Positions 37,843-46,419 of a stretch of DNA of 64,000 nt are shown here, piece by piece. The translations under genes and the position numbers were made by a program. Position 1 is the first letter of the stretch, and every line of letters starts with the position of its first letter. The stretch is from positions 1 to 64,000 of the forward strand of contig NZ_JAQZAT010000014.1 in assembly GCF_028736925.1 (NCBI RefSeq). Reading direction: 5' to 3'. The notes below the pieces were generated by a model. The model was not told the origin of the DNA. It saw nothing but the letters and a program-made list of their open reading frames with translations, and searched no databases. The DNA is from Flavivirga sp. 57AJ16. GTDB taxonomy: Bacteria > Bacteroidota > Bacteroidia > Flavobacteriales > Flavobacteriaceae.

Positions 37843-40533
37843 ATGAAAAGCATTTTTACATTTACATTAAGCTTATTTAGCTTTATTCTTTCGTTCGCAC
37901 AGCAAGATATTTCTGGTCTTATCTCTGATACTTCTGGTGTACCAATTGCAGGTGTGAATGTTGTAGAAAAGGGAACAACCAACGGCGTTGTTTCAGATTT
38001 CGACGGAAAGTTCACCATTTCTGTTGATGGAAATTCAACTTTGGTTTTCACCTATGTAGGTTACAATTCGTTAGAGGTTCCTGTTAATAATCAATCCATA
38101 ATTAATGTGACCTTAGAAGATGGTGTCAGTCTCGATGAAGTCATTTTAGTCGGCTCTCGAAGCCCTAGAAGAACTGCTACGGATACCCCCGTTCCTGTAG
38201 ATGTTTTGGATGTCTCGAATATTGCATCAACTACAGGTAAGGTAGAAGTCAATGAAATATTGCAGTATGCCGCACCTTCATTTAATGCCAGCAAACAATC
38301 TGGTTCAGATGGGGCCGACCATATTGTACCTGCCTCTTTACGTGGTCTAGGACCAGATCAAACCCTTGTCTTAATAAATGGAAAACGGAGACACCAATCG
38401 TCCTTAGTAAACGTTTTTGGGACCAGAGGACGTGGAAATTCCGGAACCGACCTTAATGCAATTCCTGCAAATGCCATTAAGAGAATAGAAGTATTAAGGG
38501 ATGGGGCATCTGCTCAGTATGGGTCTGATGCTATCGCAGGTGTGATCAATATTGTTTTAAAAGATAATACCGATGGTTTTTCTGGCGGTATTACTTACGG
38601 TGCTTACAGTACAGCTATTGGTGATGGTTGGGAAGATGCCACTGGCGAAACACTTTATAATGTAGAAGGTAAAAATCGGTTGGATGGTGATGATAAAAGC
38701 TGGGATGGTGAAACCGTTAAAATAGATGCCAACTATGGCGTTTCATTAAATGACCAAGGTGGTTTTATAAATTTTACAACAGAGTTTTTATCAAGACAAA
38801 ATACTTTAAGACCTGGTTTTTCATGGAGGAAAGGTTATGGTAGTGCTGGAATTGACGGTTTTAACTTTATGATCAATGCTGCTTTACCCATAAACGATAA
38901 TACTGAGGTGTATGCCTTTGGAGGTAGAAACTATAGAGATACAAACGCCTATGCTTTCTCCAGGGACAGTTTTGCGGATGGCGATAATAGATCCGTTCCC
39001 AGTTTGTACCCAAACGGTTTTACCCCAAGAATTACTTCAAACATTACAGACGTTTCTGTTTCTGTAGGCGTGAGACATGAAATGGAAAATGGCTGGCACG
39101 TAGATTTTAATAATACCTACGGAAAAAACAACTTTCACTATTTTATAAAAGATAGCAATAATGCTTCTATGCAAGATGCGTCTCCAACCGATTTTGATGC
39201 TGGTGGGCACTTTCTTTCTCAAAACACGACCGGATTGGATTTCAATAAATATTTAGAAGATGTTGCTTCAGGATTAAGTTTAGCTTTTGGATTTGAATAC
39301 AGAACGGAAAACTTTGGCATTTTTGCAGGGGAAGTACCTTCTTATGGACTTTATGATGTAAATGGTACGATTATTACAAATCCTGCTACACAAACCGTTG
39401 CTTTTGATTCTAATGGGGATGATTTACCTGGAGGTTCGCAAGGTTTTCCTGGATATAGCCCAGATAATGAGGTTGACAGAAGCAGAACTAATTATGGCAT
39501 TTATTTCGACACCGAACTTAATGTTAGTGACGCATTTATGTTAGGTGCTGCTGTTAGATATGAAAATTATAGTGATTTTGGGAGCACCTTTAATGGTAAA
39601 TTGGCCAGTAGACTAAAAGTTAGTGATGACTTTACGATAAGAGGTTCTATCTCTACAGGTTTTAGAGCACCTTCCCTAGCCCAATTATACTATAACTTAA
39701 TCTTTAACAATATTGTTGCCGGTGAATCGGTGCCTTCTTTATTATCTGCAAATAATAGTACGGTAACAAAAGCTTTTGGTATTGGACAATTAAATGAGGA
39801 AAAGGCTTTTAATGCCAGTATTGGTTTTACTTATAAAAATAGTGGCTTCACAGCAACTGTTGATGCTTACTCTATTACTGTAGACGATAGAATTATTTTA
39901 ACAGATAATTTCACAGACCAAGCCATCTTAGGACCTTTAAATGTAGATGCTGCGCAGTTTTTTGCTAACGGAGTAGATACCAGAACCAAAGGCCTTGATG
40001 TTGTTCTAGGGTATGAAATTAATGTTGGCGAAAATAGCAAGGTTAAAATTGGAGTGGTCGGTAATGTGAACGATTTAGAGATTAAGAGTATTAATAATGG
40101 TAACCTCAATGAGTTTACTTTCTTTGGGCCATTCTCTCAAGCTTATCTCGAAGCTGCTGCTCCTGACTATAAATTCGGACTTAACCTAGGGTATTCATGC
40201 AATAAGTTTGATGCCACAGTGTCCTTAACACAGTTTAGCGAGGTCACCCTTCAAGATTTTCAGTGGGTGGATACACCAGCTACAAATCAAGCAGAAGCAG
40301 ATGCCCTTTACGCTGTAGCAACCGATGTGTATAAAGCAGCTTTGGTTGTAGACCTTAGCCTGGGATACCAGCTAACCGAAAAAGTAAAATTTAGCTTAGG
40401 AGCTAATAACCTGTTTAATAAATATCCAACACCTCAATTTGATGGCTGGACAGACCAAGGGGGGTTAGCCGATTCTGTTCAAATGGGATCAGACGGTACC
40501 TATGTTTTTGGAAGACTTAATTTTAGTTTATAA
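37843..40533 (+). CDS. TonB-dependent outer-membrane receptor with carboxypeptidase-regulatory N-terminus
   Basis: An 896-residue outer-membrane transporter. Signal peptide to about residue 19, then a CarboxypepD_reg-like domain (about 22-95), a plug domain (about 110-230; LRGLGPDQTLVLINGKRRH and RIEVLRDGASAQYGSDAIAG are classic), and a 22-strand barrel ending in YVFGRLNFSL with a terminal aromatic-type strand. There is no SusD partner next to it, so it is not a classic SusCD glycan system. The plug resembles iron-complex or vitamin-type receptors. The substrate is not predictable. Confidence 0.93.
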   Translation: MKSIFTFTLSLFSFILSFAQQDISGLISDTSGVPIAGVNVVEKGTTNGVVSDFDGKFTISVDGNSTLVFTYVGYNSLEVPVNNQSIINVTLEDGVSLDEVILVGSRSPRRTATDTPVPVDVLDVSNIASTTGKVEVNEILQYAAPSFNASKQSGSDGADHIVPASLRGLGPDQTLVLINGKRRHQSSLVNVFGTRGRGNSGTDLNAIPANAIKRIEVLRDGASAQYGSDAIAGVINIVLKDNTDGFSGGITYGAYSTAIGDGWEDATGETLYNVEGKNRLDGDDKSWDGETVKIDANYGVSLNDQGGFINFTTEFLSRQNTLRPGFSWRKGYGSAGIDGFNFMINAALPINDNTEVYAFGGRNYRDTNAYAFSRDSFADGDNRSVPSLYPNGFTPRITSNITDVSVSVGVRHEMENGWHVDFNNTYGKNNFHYFIKDSNNASMQDASPTDFDAGGHFLSQNTTGLDFNKYLEDVASGLSLAFGFEYRTENFGIFAGEVPSYGLYDVNGTIITNPATQTVAFDSNGDDLPGGSQGFPGYSPDNEVDRSRTNYGIYFDTELNVSDAFMLGAAVRYENYSDFGSTFNGKLASRLKVSDDFTIRGSISTGFRAPSLAQLYYNLIFNNIVAGESVPSLLSANNSTVTKAFGIGQLNEEKAFNASIGFTYKNSGFTATVDAYSITVDDRIILTDNFTDQAILGPLNVDAAQFFANGVDTRTKGLDVVLGYEINVGENSKVKIGVVGNVNDLEIKSINNGNLNEFTFFGPFSQAYLEAAAPDYKFGLNLGYSCNKFDATVSLTQFSEVTLQDFQWVDTPATNQAEADALYAVATDVYKAALVVDLSLGYQLTEKVKFSLGANNLFNKYPTPQFDGWTDQGGLADSVQMGSDGTYVFGRLNFSL

Positions 40534-40824
40534 TATTATACTTATTGGTGAAAAACCGGGTATATATAATGAATAATAAAAGTTGGACACGAATGACACG
40601 AATTCTCACCAATCAATCTGCCTATCCACAGGTTTCGTCTATACATCATATTTCATGTTTAACACCATGCTCTATTATGTTAGATTCGTGTAAATTCGTG
40701 CAATTCGTGTCTTTTTTAAAAATCTGCCAAATGTAGGTTATATACTCGGTTTATTATATCTATCCTTTGATTTCTATGTAACATTATCCTAATTTATTCG
40801 TCGATCTTATGAAACCATCTGTTT
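40534..40824. repeat. ATTCGTG repeat region after the TonB receptor
   Basis: At 40585-40609 the words GACACGAATGACACGAATTC appear, and at 40683-40711 GATTCGTGTAAATTCGTGC followed by AATTCGTGTC, which makes an imperfect inverted pair about 75 bases apart. The second arm with its T run matches 282-317 (32 of 36). A leader for the downstream gene follows; no ORF is convincing. Confidence 0.55.
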
Positions 40825-42300
40825 ATGAAAAAATTAGTCTTACTTACGATGTTTTTGTTTATCAGCATGTGTATAAATTCCCAAAATATTACAGCTAAAC
40901 TGGTAGATAAAAATAATGGCAACCCCATACCATACGCAACTATTAAAACAGGTGAATTTAGCGGTGTTATTTCTAATGAAGAAGGTTATTTTAGTTTAAA
41001 TTTAGAAGGCCTTCAAACCAAAACCATTACTATTTCTTGTATGGGTTATCAAAACAAAACACTTCATATCAAAACTCTCAAGACCTTCAACTTTGTGATT
41101 CCTTTGGAAGCAGCTATTAATCAACTTAATGAGGTTTATATTAGTAATAAACGACCAAACGCAGATTCTATTATCGCCAAAGTAAAAGCAAAACTCGACG
41201 AGAATTATGATATCAACCTTAACACATACAATATATTCTATAGAGGGACAGATTACATCAATTTTAAAAGCTTGGATTTCGAAATTGAAAAAGCATCGCA
41301 TGTTAAATCCAAAAATTTAAAGCAAGCGAATAAAAGTTTAGATTCCCTATCAAAACATATTATATCCAGCAATATCATTCATTTTTCAGATTTTAAAGGG
41401 GAGCTATCAAGCTTAGATAAAGACAGCATTAAACTGGTAGTCAATAAAGCGACCAAACTTATTGACCATAAAAATGATTTCTCTATTGAAGCTGTACAAG
41501 AAAAAGCACAAACATTGGTTTTAAAATATCTAGACACGACGAAAACCTACAAAGTAAAAACGGGATGGTTTAAAATTGAGGATTCATTGGCTTTAAAAGA
41601 TGAAGATTTTAAAGACGATAAAGAAAATGAATATGAAGTATCTTATTTAAAAAGTACGACGGGTTCATTATTGCTCAAATCGATGTTTGTAGGGAATTCC
41701 TTTTTAAAAACCATTTTAGACCCCAAACTATATGATTATACCTTTGAAGATGTAGGCTATAATAATGACGACCTCACCTATATTATAAGTTATAAACCAA
41801 GAAAAGGAAAAGCAAAATTTACAGGAAAACTATTTATATCGGACGAAAATTATGCCATCAACAAAGTAGACTATAAATATTATGGATCGCGCCACGGCGA
41901 AAAGTTTAACTTAAAACTCATTCTGGGTATCAAGTTTATAGAAAATGTTAGTGAAGGTACTTATATCTATGAAAAAAACAGCGATAATAAATACCAACCA
42001 AAATATATTAAAAGAATAAAAGGCAATTACTTTTATGTAAATAGGGATTTAAAACTTATTGAAAATAGCCGAGAGAAAAACAAGGTCGGTTTTAGCATTA
42101 AAATTGAAGGCGACAATCGCCATAAAGAAGAAATACTTTTTACAAGCGTTAAAGCTATTAGCTTAGAAGATTTCGCTTTAATCAAACAAGAAAAAGTAGC
42201 ACCGTTCACCATATTAAAAGCTTTCGAAAAAACGATCTGGCAAAATGAGGAAACTTTGGAGCCCTTGGAAGAAATGAAACGGTTTGGGAGTGGGGAGTGA
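40825..42300 (+). CDS. Carboxypeptidase-regulatory-like / DUF5686-like surface protein
   Basis: A 491-residue protein with a signal peptide (MKKLVLLTMFLFISMCINSQ). An N-terminal CarboxypepD_reg-like domain (about 22-100: ITAKLVDKNNGNPIPYATI ... ITISCMGYQNKTL) is followed by a long mixed region, a Lys/Ser-rich helical part (about 155-220) and a beta-rich C-terminal half similar to DUF5686-type outer-membrane proteins. The function is unknown. It is similar in plan to the protein at 26348 but not a close copy. It lies downstream of the TonB receptor with a 290-base gap. Confidence 0.75.
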   Translation: MKKLVLLTMFLFISMCINSQNITAKLVDKNNGNPIPYATIKTGEFSGVISNEEGYFSLNLEGLQTKTITISCMGYQNKTLHIKTLKTFNFVIPLEAAINQLNEVYISNKRPNADSIIAKVKAKLDENYDINLNTYNIFYRGTDYINFKSLDFEIEKASHVKSKNLKQANKSLDSLSKHIISSNIIHFSDFKGELSSLDKDSIKLVVNKATKLIDHKNDFSIEAVQEKAQTLVLKYLDTTKTYKVKTGWFKIEDSLALKDEDFKDDKENEYEVSYLKSTTGSLLLKSMFVGNSFLKTILDPKLYDYTFEDVGYNNDDLTYIISYKPRKGKAKFTGKLFISDENYAINKVDYKYYGSRHGEKFNLKLILGIKFIENVSEGTYIYEKNSDNKYQPKYIKRIKGNYFYVNRDLKLIENSREKNKVGFSIKIEGDNRHKEEILFTSVKAISLEDFALIKQEKVAPFTILKAFEKTIWQNEETLEPLEEMKRFGSGE

Positions 42301-42453
42301 TTTTTATTGAGAATTTGGGTTACGCTTATCGGCTACGTATAAGAATAGCGCGGTTTTGTGTCCGAGGAATTTCCGCAGGAAAATCAGAGTGACCAAAGGA
42401 GCACTAACTTTTAGATTTGGGATTAAACTTAAACATTATTTTTATACGACTTT

Positions 42454-42462
42454 GTTGGCAAC
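42454..42462. repeat. GTTGGCAAC motif left of the ParDE module
   Basis: GTTGGCAAC, with GTTGCCAAC at 43052-43060 and GTTGCTAAC at 43128-43136. The three bracket the toxin-antitoxin genes and resemble the conserved end boxes of cassette-type or integron-like sites. Confidence 0.35.
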
Positions 42463-42480
42463 AGTTTTTAATTTATTCAG

Positions 42481-42768
42481 TTATAATTTTTCATTCAAGT
42501 CTTGTCTTCCGATAATTGCCATTATTTCTACAATGTTTTCGTTGATTTTGTAGTAAATATTATCAACTCCACATACGCAACGCCTATGTCCTTTTTTAAT
42601 GTAATCCACAGATTCAAAGGAAAAAGGACGTTCAGCAATAATGTCAAAGTACTTAAAAAGTGATTCAAAGTATTTATCGGCTTGAGTCATTCCAAATTTT
42701 CTCGCATCGTAATGATGAATTCTTATCAAGTCATTTTTCGCTTCATTACTTAATTTGTATTTAGCCAT
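42481..42768 (-). CDS. Type II toxin, RelE/ParE family
   Basis: A 95-residue toxin of the RelE/ParE fold: YKLSNEAKNDLIRIHHYDARKFG (helical hairpin), ADKYFESLFKYFDIIAERPF (second helix pair), then the beta-sheet GHRRCVCGVDNIYYKINEN and the C-terminal IMAIIGRQD strand. ParE toxins poison gyrase or, in RelE, cut mRNA at the ribosome; which one applies is not decided here. It overlaps the antitoxin end by 8 bases, as usual for such pairs. Confidence 0.9.
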   Translation of the reverse strand: MAKYKLSNEAKNDLIRIHHYDARKFGMTQADKYFESLFKYFDIIAERPFSFESVDYIKKGHRRCVCGVDNIYYKINENIVEIMAIIGRQDLNEKL

Positions 42769-43000
42769 TAAGTAAAGACTTTGATTGAGCTAAAATTTCA
42801 TTTTTACTATCGCTTGTAAATCCGCTGTTTTCAGCTTTTTCCAATTTAGCACGAACCCAGTTAATTTCAACTTGTTGTTTTCGGGCTTGTCTTATTAAAT
42901 CATTTACGAGTTCACTCTTACTTGAGTACTCTTTTTTGTCCACTTGGGTTTTTAGCCACTCATCATTCGGTTTAGTGAAAGATATGCTTTGTCTTGCCAT
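42761..43000 (-). CDS. Type II antitoxin, ParD-like (RHH)
   Basis: 79 residues with an N-terminal ribbon-helix-helix: SISFTKPNDEWLKTQV then EYSSKSELVNDLIRQARKQ. The C-terminal part (about 45-79) is the charged toxin-binding tail. It precedes the toxin gene and overlaps it by 8 bases, and would autorepress the pair. It is one unit with the toxin and is flanked by repeat motifs that could be recombination sites. Confidence 0.9.
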   Translation of the reverse strand: MARQSISFTKPNDEWLKTQVDKKEYSSKSELVNDLIRQARKQQVEINWVRAKLEKAENSGFTSDSKNEILAQSKSLLNG

Positions 43001-43330
43001 AATTTAAATTTTTGATGTAAATATACATCAAAATCGCATCATTTATAAATTGTTGCCAACTCAATCGAAACCATTTCCAATAAGTATTATTCTGTTCATG
43101 AATTATCTCATTTGTTTTGTTCAGCTTGTTGCTAACGACTTGATATAAAATCGTTTTAATACTGAAACGAGTTCAGTACAGGTTGTTTTATATCCAATGA
43201 TAAGTGAAGTTATAATTTTTACGCAAGAAAATAAATACAAACTAAATTAGTTTATACAATTTAAATTAACAATAAAAACAAAAATCCTAAACCAAAAGCC
43301 TAGGATTCAATATATAAACTCAATAAATTA
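43001..43330. other. Intergenic region with an attC-like palindromic fold
   Basis: About 330 bases. It contains GTTGCCAAC (43052-43060), GTTGCTAAC (43128-43136) and a compound palindrome at 43142-43194: GATATAAAA / TTTTATATC outer arms and TACTGAA / TTCAGTA inner arms. The methyltransferase terminator lies near its right end. No gene is seen. Confidence 0.5.
43283..43307 (-). terminator. Terminator of the desaturase-methyltransferase operon
   Basis: On the minus strand, AATCCTA and TAGGATT arms around a GGCTTTTGGTT-type loop, followed by TTTTTG. It lies 24 bases after the methyltransferase stop. The stem-loop sequence is closely similar to the ferredoxin terminator at 47961-47985. Confidence 0.75.
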
Positions 43331-43975
43331 TCATTTAATAGCACGCCCTCGAACTTGAGGAATAATAGGAATAAATGGGGAATATAAATTATATGATTCT
43401 AACTCCAGCTTAGTAAAACCAATAGATTCCAACAATTGCTTGGTGTCTCTATTTGTATGACACCCCTCAAAAAACCAATGCCATGGTTTATGAATCAAAT
43501 TTTGAATAAATGCTAACACAGAATTTTCTCTAGCCCTTACATGCTCTATGAATACAAAAACTCCAGAGGGTTTTAAGATCCGTTTAATTTGTTGTAAACA
43601 TTGTAAAGGATCATGAACTGAGCATAAAACCAATGTACTAACCACAAAATCATAAGACGCATCAGGTAAATCTATAGCTTCTCCCATAAGTGACTTTATC
43701 TCTAAATCGATACCATATCTATCAGCACTTTTTTTTAGGTTATTATGCATATAAATATTAGGCTCAATAGCTATAAGTCTTGTTCCTTTTTTTAGATAAC
43801 GCATATTGGCACCTGTACCTGGTCCAATTTCAACAATAGTTTCGGGATGGCCTTTAAAAAGCACTCTTTTGGCGCTTCCGAAAAGTCTATCCAAATACCC
43901 AGAAAGTATTTTAAAAATAAACGCGTTTATTGGCCCACGAATGGTATTATTATTAAATTCCTTACTCATATTCAT
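43331..43975 (-). CDS. METTL7-like class I SAM-dependent methyltransferase
   Basis: A 214-residue methyltransferase. The SAM-binding GxGxG is TIVEIGPGTGANMRYL (about residues 45-60), followed by LIAIEPNIYM (acidic ribose-binding residue), DLPDASYDFVVSTLVLCSV and LKPSGVFVFIEHV. The C-terminal part has HKPWHWFFEGCHTNRDT, similar to the METTL7/thiol or lipid methyltransferase group. The start follows the stop of the protease gene without a gap (TAAATG), so translation is coupled. The substrate is unknown; a membrane-lipid or thiol target is inferred from the neighbours. Confidence 0.85.
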   Translation of the reverse strand: MNMSKEFNNNTIRGPINAFIFKILSGYLDRLFGSAKRVLFKGHPETIVEIGPGTGANMRYLKKGTRLIAIEPNIYMHNNLKKSADRYGIDLEIKSLMGEAIDLPDASYDFVVSTLVLCSVHDPLQCLQQIKRILKPSGVFVFIEHVRARENSVLAFIQNLIHKPWHWFFEGCHTNRDTKQLLESIGFTKLELESYNLYSPFIPIIPQVRGRAIK

Positions 43976-44908
43976 TTAAGGTTTTAGCGCATGACTTGAT
44001 AATAAAGCTTTACGTCCCTTGTGGTGCTCTAAAACATAGTGCATTCTAGCAATCTGATCGTTGGTAAACATGTTCATGGTCTCATCATGAGACCAAGTCA
44101 TAAAATTGTTAATCATTGCAGGTTCGCCCTCACACCCTATAAAAGCAGTATTATAAACAGGTTTATCTACCGCTGGAGTATCATCACAATAATCATTATT
44201 CTCACAATCTCCCACACCCCAAGTATGCAATACGCCTAAATAATGTCCCATTTCATGCGTTAAAGTTCTTCCAAATCGTGCATAGCATGCAATATCCGAT
44301 TCTCCAAAATGCATCCAATTAATTAAAATACCTTCTGCATCTCCTGGTTGTGGGAATGATAAATGCTCTCTTCCCGGTAAATCTGTTTCCGGTAGTGTAG
44401 CTACCCCCAATGCCTGACATTCTAATGTTTCCGGTAGAGGCGTCGTCCAAATGTTAATATAATCTTCAGGATCCCAATAAGCATATTGTGCATAATGATT
44501 TTGATTATATCCCAGCTCAGGTATTATTACCTTAGTTGAGTCTATTCTATTGATACCGTTAAAAGGTTTTCCTTCTGGATCTCGTTTTGCTAAAACAAAC
44601 TCAATTTTAGCATCGCCTCCATCGGGATGATTATTATATCCTCTTGTGCCTTCTTTTTTGCGATAATCCTCATTTAATATTTCAATTTGCCTTTTAATAC
44701 GTTCAATAGAAAGGTTTGTACCTTCTCCAACGGGTTTACCATTATGTATAATATGGACTACTACAGGTAAATAAAATATATCATCTTTTGGATCAGGATT
44801 AGGAGCATTGTGATTATCATCGTTTGAACATGAGCTTATCAATAAACTCAACGACATTATAACAACTATAGCTAGTTGTTGGTAAATAATATTCTTAAAA
44901 TTTTCCAT
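43976..44908 (-). CDS. Pappalysin-like (M43) zinc metalloprotease, lipoprotein
   Basis: 310 residues from the ATG at 44908, chosen because it gives a clean lipoprotein signal with lipobox ISSC (Cys27) and an acidic SNDD tail. The zinc motif HEMGHYLGVLH (His218, His222, His228) fits the HExxHxxGxxH of metzincin-type M43 peptidases, and MTWSHDETMNMFTNDQ contains the Met-turn. Cys pairs in the ACYARFGRT and CENNDYCDD segments may form disulfides. It is probably surface exposed and cleaves proteins. It lies between the BP74-like lipoprotein and the methyltransferase. Confidence 0.9.
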   Translation of the reverse strand: MENFKNIIYQQLAIVVIMSLSLLISSCSNDDNHNAPNPDPKDDIFYLPVVVHIIHNGKPVGEGTNLSIERIKRQIEILNEDYRKKEGTRGYNNHPDGGDAKIEFVLAKRDPEGKPFNGINRIDSTKVIIPELGYNQNHYAQYAYWDPEDYINIWTTPLPETLECQALGVATLPETDLPGREHLSFPQPGDAEGILINWMHFGESDIACYARFGRTLTHEMGHYLGVLHTWGVGDCENNDYCDDTPAVDKPVYNTAFIGCEGEPAMINNFMTWSHDETMNMFTNDQIARMHYVLEHHKGRKALLSSHALKP

Positions 44909-44952
44909 GACAATTAAATCAAATAGTTTCACTAAATTCACTGTGTTACCAA

Positions 44953-45420
44953 CTAAGGGTTTGTAATTTCTTCTACAATTCTATTACCCCATCCACCGTA
45001 ACTTCCTACATTTTCTATGTAATTGGTCAATTCAACATCGCTATAGGCACAACCATCATAAATTTCTATTCCTAATTCTACCATTTTCCACGAATCTTCA
45101 ACAAAATGCCAATTAAATAAATGTGTCGCATTTTTATTGTACCCCAAGCTTCCTTTATCAATTTTACCTAAAGGAAAAAGCCTTCTGGATTCTTTGGGTA
45201 ACTTTAATTGATCTAAACATTGTTGTATCACCATCGGATTTGATGTTACAGCAACAAATGAGGTGTCCTGCCAATTACCATGACTATTTTCTGGGCAACT
45301 TTCAAACCTAAAATAACGTTTTATCGATATGGGTGTACCTTCATCATCTTTATTACAGGATGTTATAAACAAACCTGTAATACACATAATTATACTCCAT
45401 TTTACTAGTACTTTTTTCAT
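44953..45420 (-). CDS. BP74-like domain lipoprotein
   Basis: A 155-residue lipoprotein with lipobox ITSC (about residue 22) and an acidic NKDDE tail. The mature part, FRFESCPE to NRIVEEI, matches the pattern I associate with the BP74-type domain: FRF start, TSNPMVIQQCLDQL, LFPLGKIDKGSLGYN, FNWHFVED, then EIYDGCAYSDVELTNYIENVG and a terminal NRIVEEI. Two or more Cys may pair. The function of the domain is unknown. It sits between the sterol desaturase and the M43 protease genes and could be the protease partner or substrate. Confidence 0.65.
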   Translation of the reverse strand: MKKVLVKWSIIMCITGLFITSCNKDDEGTPISIKRYFRFESCPENSHGNWQDTSFVAVTSNPMVIQQCLDQLKLPKESRRLFPLGKIDKGSLGYNKNATHLFNWHFVEDSWKMVELGIEIYDGCAYSDVELTNYIENVGSYGGWGNRIVEEITNP

Positions 45421-45450
45421 CTATCTTTTTTTATGTGAGACAACTGGTCT

Positions 45451-46233
45451 CTATTGTTTTTGCTTAGTGGCATCTTTAAACAATAGCATATCTAATACAC
45501 GATTAGAAGCTCCTAAATAATACCCCGTTTCATGTTCATGACTTTTTGGATTTTTAAACGTACCAAATAACATATCTATGATAGGTAAATCTGTATAATT
45601 ATACTTATGAATACCTTTCGCATGGTGTACCGTATGACTTTCTGGGCGCTGAATAATATAACCGATCCATCTTGGCGTATTAATATTGGCATGCTGAAAC
45701 ACTCCTAAAAAAGTAGTTGATAGAATAACTACAGTAATAGCTTGTGGAGATAACCCCATAATGAAAGCAAAACTGATAGAACCAACTAACGATAAACCAA
45801 TCATATCATTGATGCTAAAGATAAATGTACTAGGTACATCTATACGTTCTGAACTGTGATGCATTTGATGAGAAACCCGAAACAAAAAATTAGATTTATG
45901 CATACCAATATGCCAACCATATTGTACAAGTTCGAATAAAAATATGCCTAATATGATTTGTACAGTTAAACTTAAATAGCTTAAATCAATCAATAGAAAC
46001 GTCGCAAAAAAGCCATCCCAAAATAAAGGAATATATGTTGTAAGCAACAAAAAGGCAATAAAGAAAAGAAGCCCTCTTAGTTTCCAAAACTTTATTTTAG
46101 GTAGCTGTCTTGCTGGAAATAAAGATTCCCAAATAAATAAGCCACCAAAAATCGCATAAACGATTAGTGAAACCGGGTCAAGTAAAATCTCAATAGGAGT
46201 TGGTAATTGTGAAATGATAGTTTCTAAATTCAT
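45451..46233 (-). CDS. Sterol desaturase / fatty-acid hydroxylase family membrane protein
   Basis: A 260-residue integral membrane di-iron oxygenase. The histidine boxes are HIGMH (108-112), HQMHH (122-126) and HTVHH (200-204), with extra His181 and His209, as in the ERG3/FAH superfamily. Four or so membrane helices surround them. Bacterial members hydroxylate or desaturate fatty acids, sphingolipid-like lipids, hopanoids or carotenoids; which one is not shown. It is the first gene of the leftward unit that also holds the BP74-like, protease and methyltransferase genes. Confidence 0.92.
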   Translation of the reverse strand: MNLETIISQLPTPIEILLDPVSLIVYAIFGGLFIWESLFPARQLPKIKFWKLRGLLFFIAFLLLTTYIPLFWDGFFATFLLIDLSYLSLTVQIILGIFLFELVQYGWHIGMHKSNFLFRVSHQMHHSSERIDVPSTFIFSINDMIGLSLVGSISFAFIMGLSPQAITVVILSTTFLGVFQHANINTPRWIGYIIQRPESHTVHHAKGIHKYNYTDLPIIDMLFGTFKNPKSHEHETGYYLGASNRVLDMLLFKDATKQKQ

Positions 46234-46281
46234 AGTTTAATGTTTTTTTTACAAAACTATGTACTACATAAAAAACAAATC

Positions 46282-46341
46282 AAAAATGACACTTGATCTA
46301 TGTTAGGAATTCACTTTTTATAACGCTATCAAGTCATTTTT
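46282..46341. promoter_or_regulatory. Interrupted palindrome in a divergent promoter region
   Basis: AAAAATGACACTTGAT (46282-46297) and ATCAAGTCATTTTT (46328-46341) are inverted repeats, with a two-base insertion in one arm and a 30-base spacer. It lies between the desaturase start and the lipoprotein at 46420. It could be a two-site operator; a Crp/Fnr-type gene lies nearby. Confidence 0.4.
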
Positions 46342-46419
46342 AAGGGCATACTTAATTTTTTTTTATAAATTTACGACTCAACGCCCTCTAAATCTCCCTC
46401 ATAATTACAATCTACTATT

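Noticed and set aside
42356-42553. 65-codon ORF before the toxin gene
   Set aside because: It runs over the GTTGGCAAC motif and into the toxin 3' end; no family signal.
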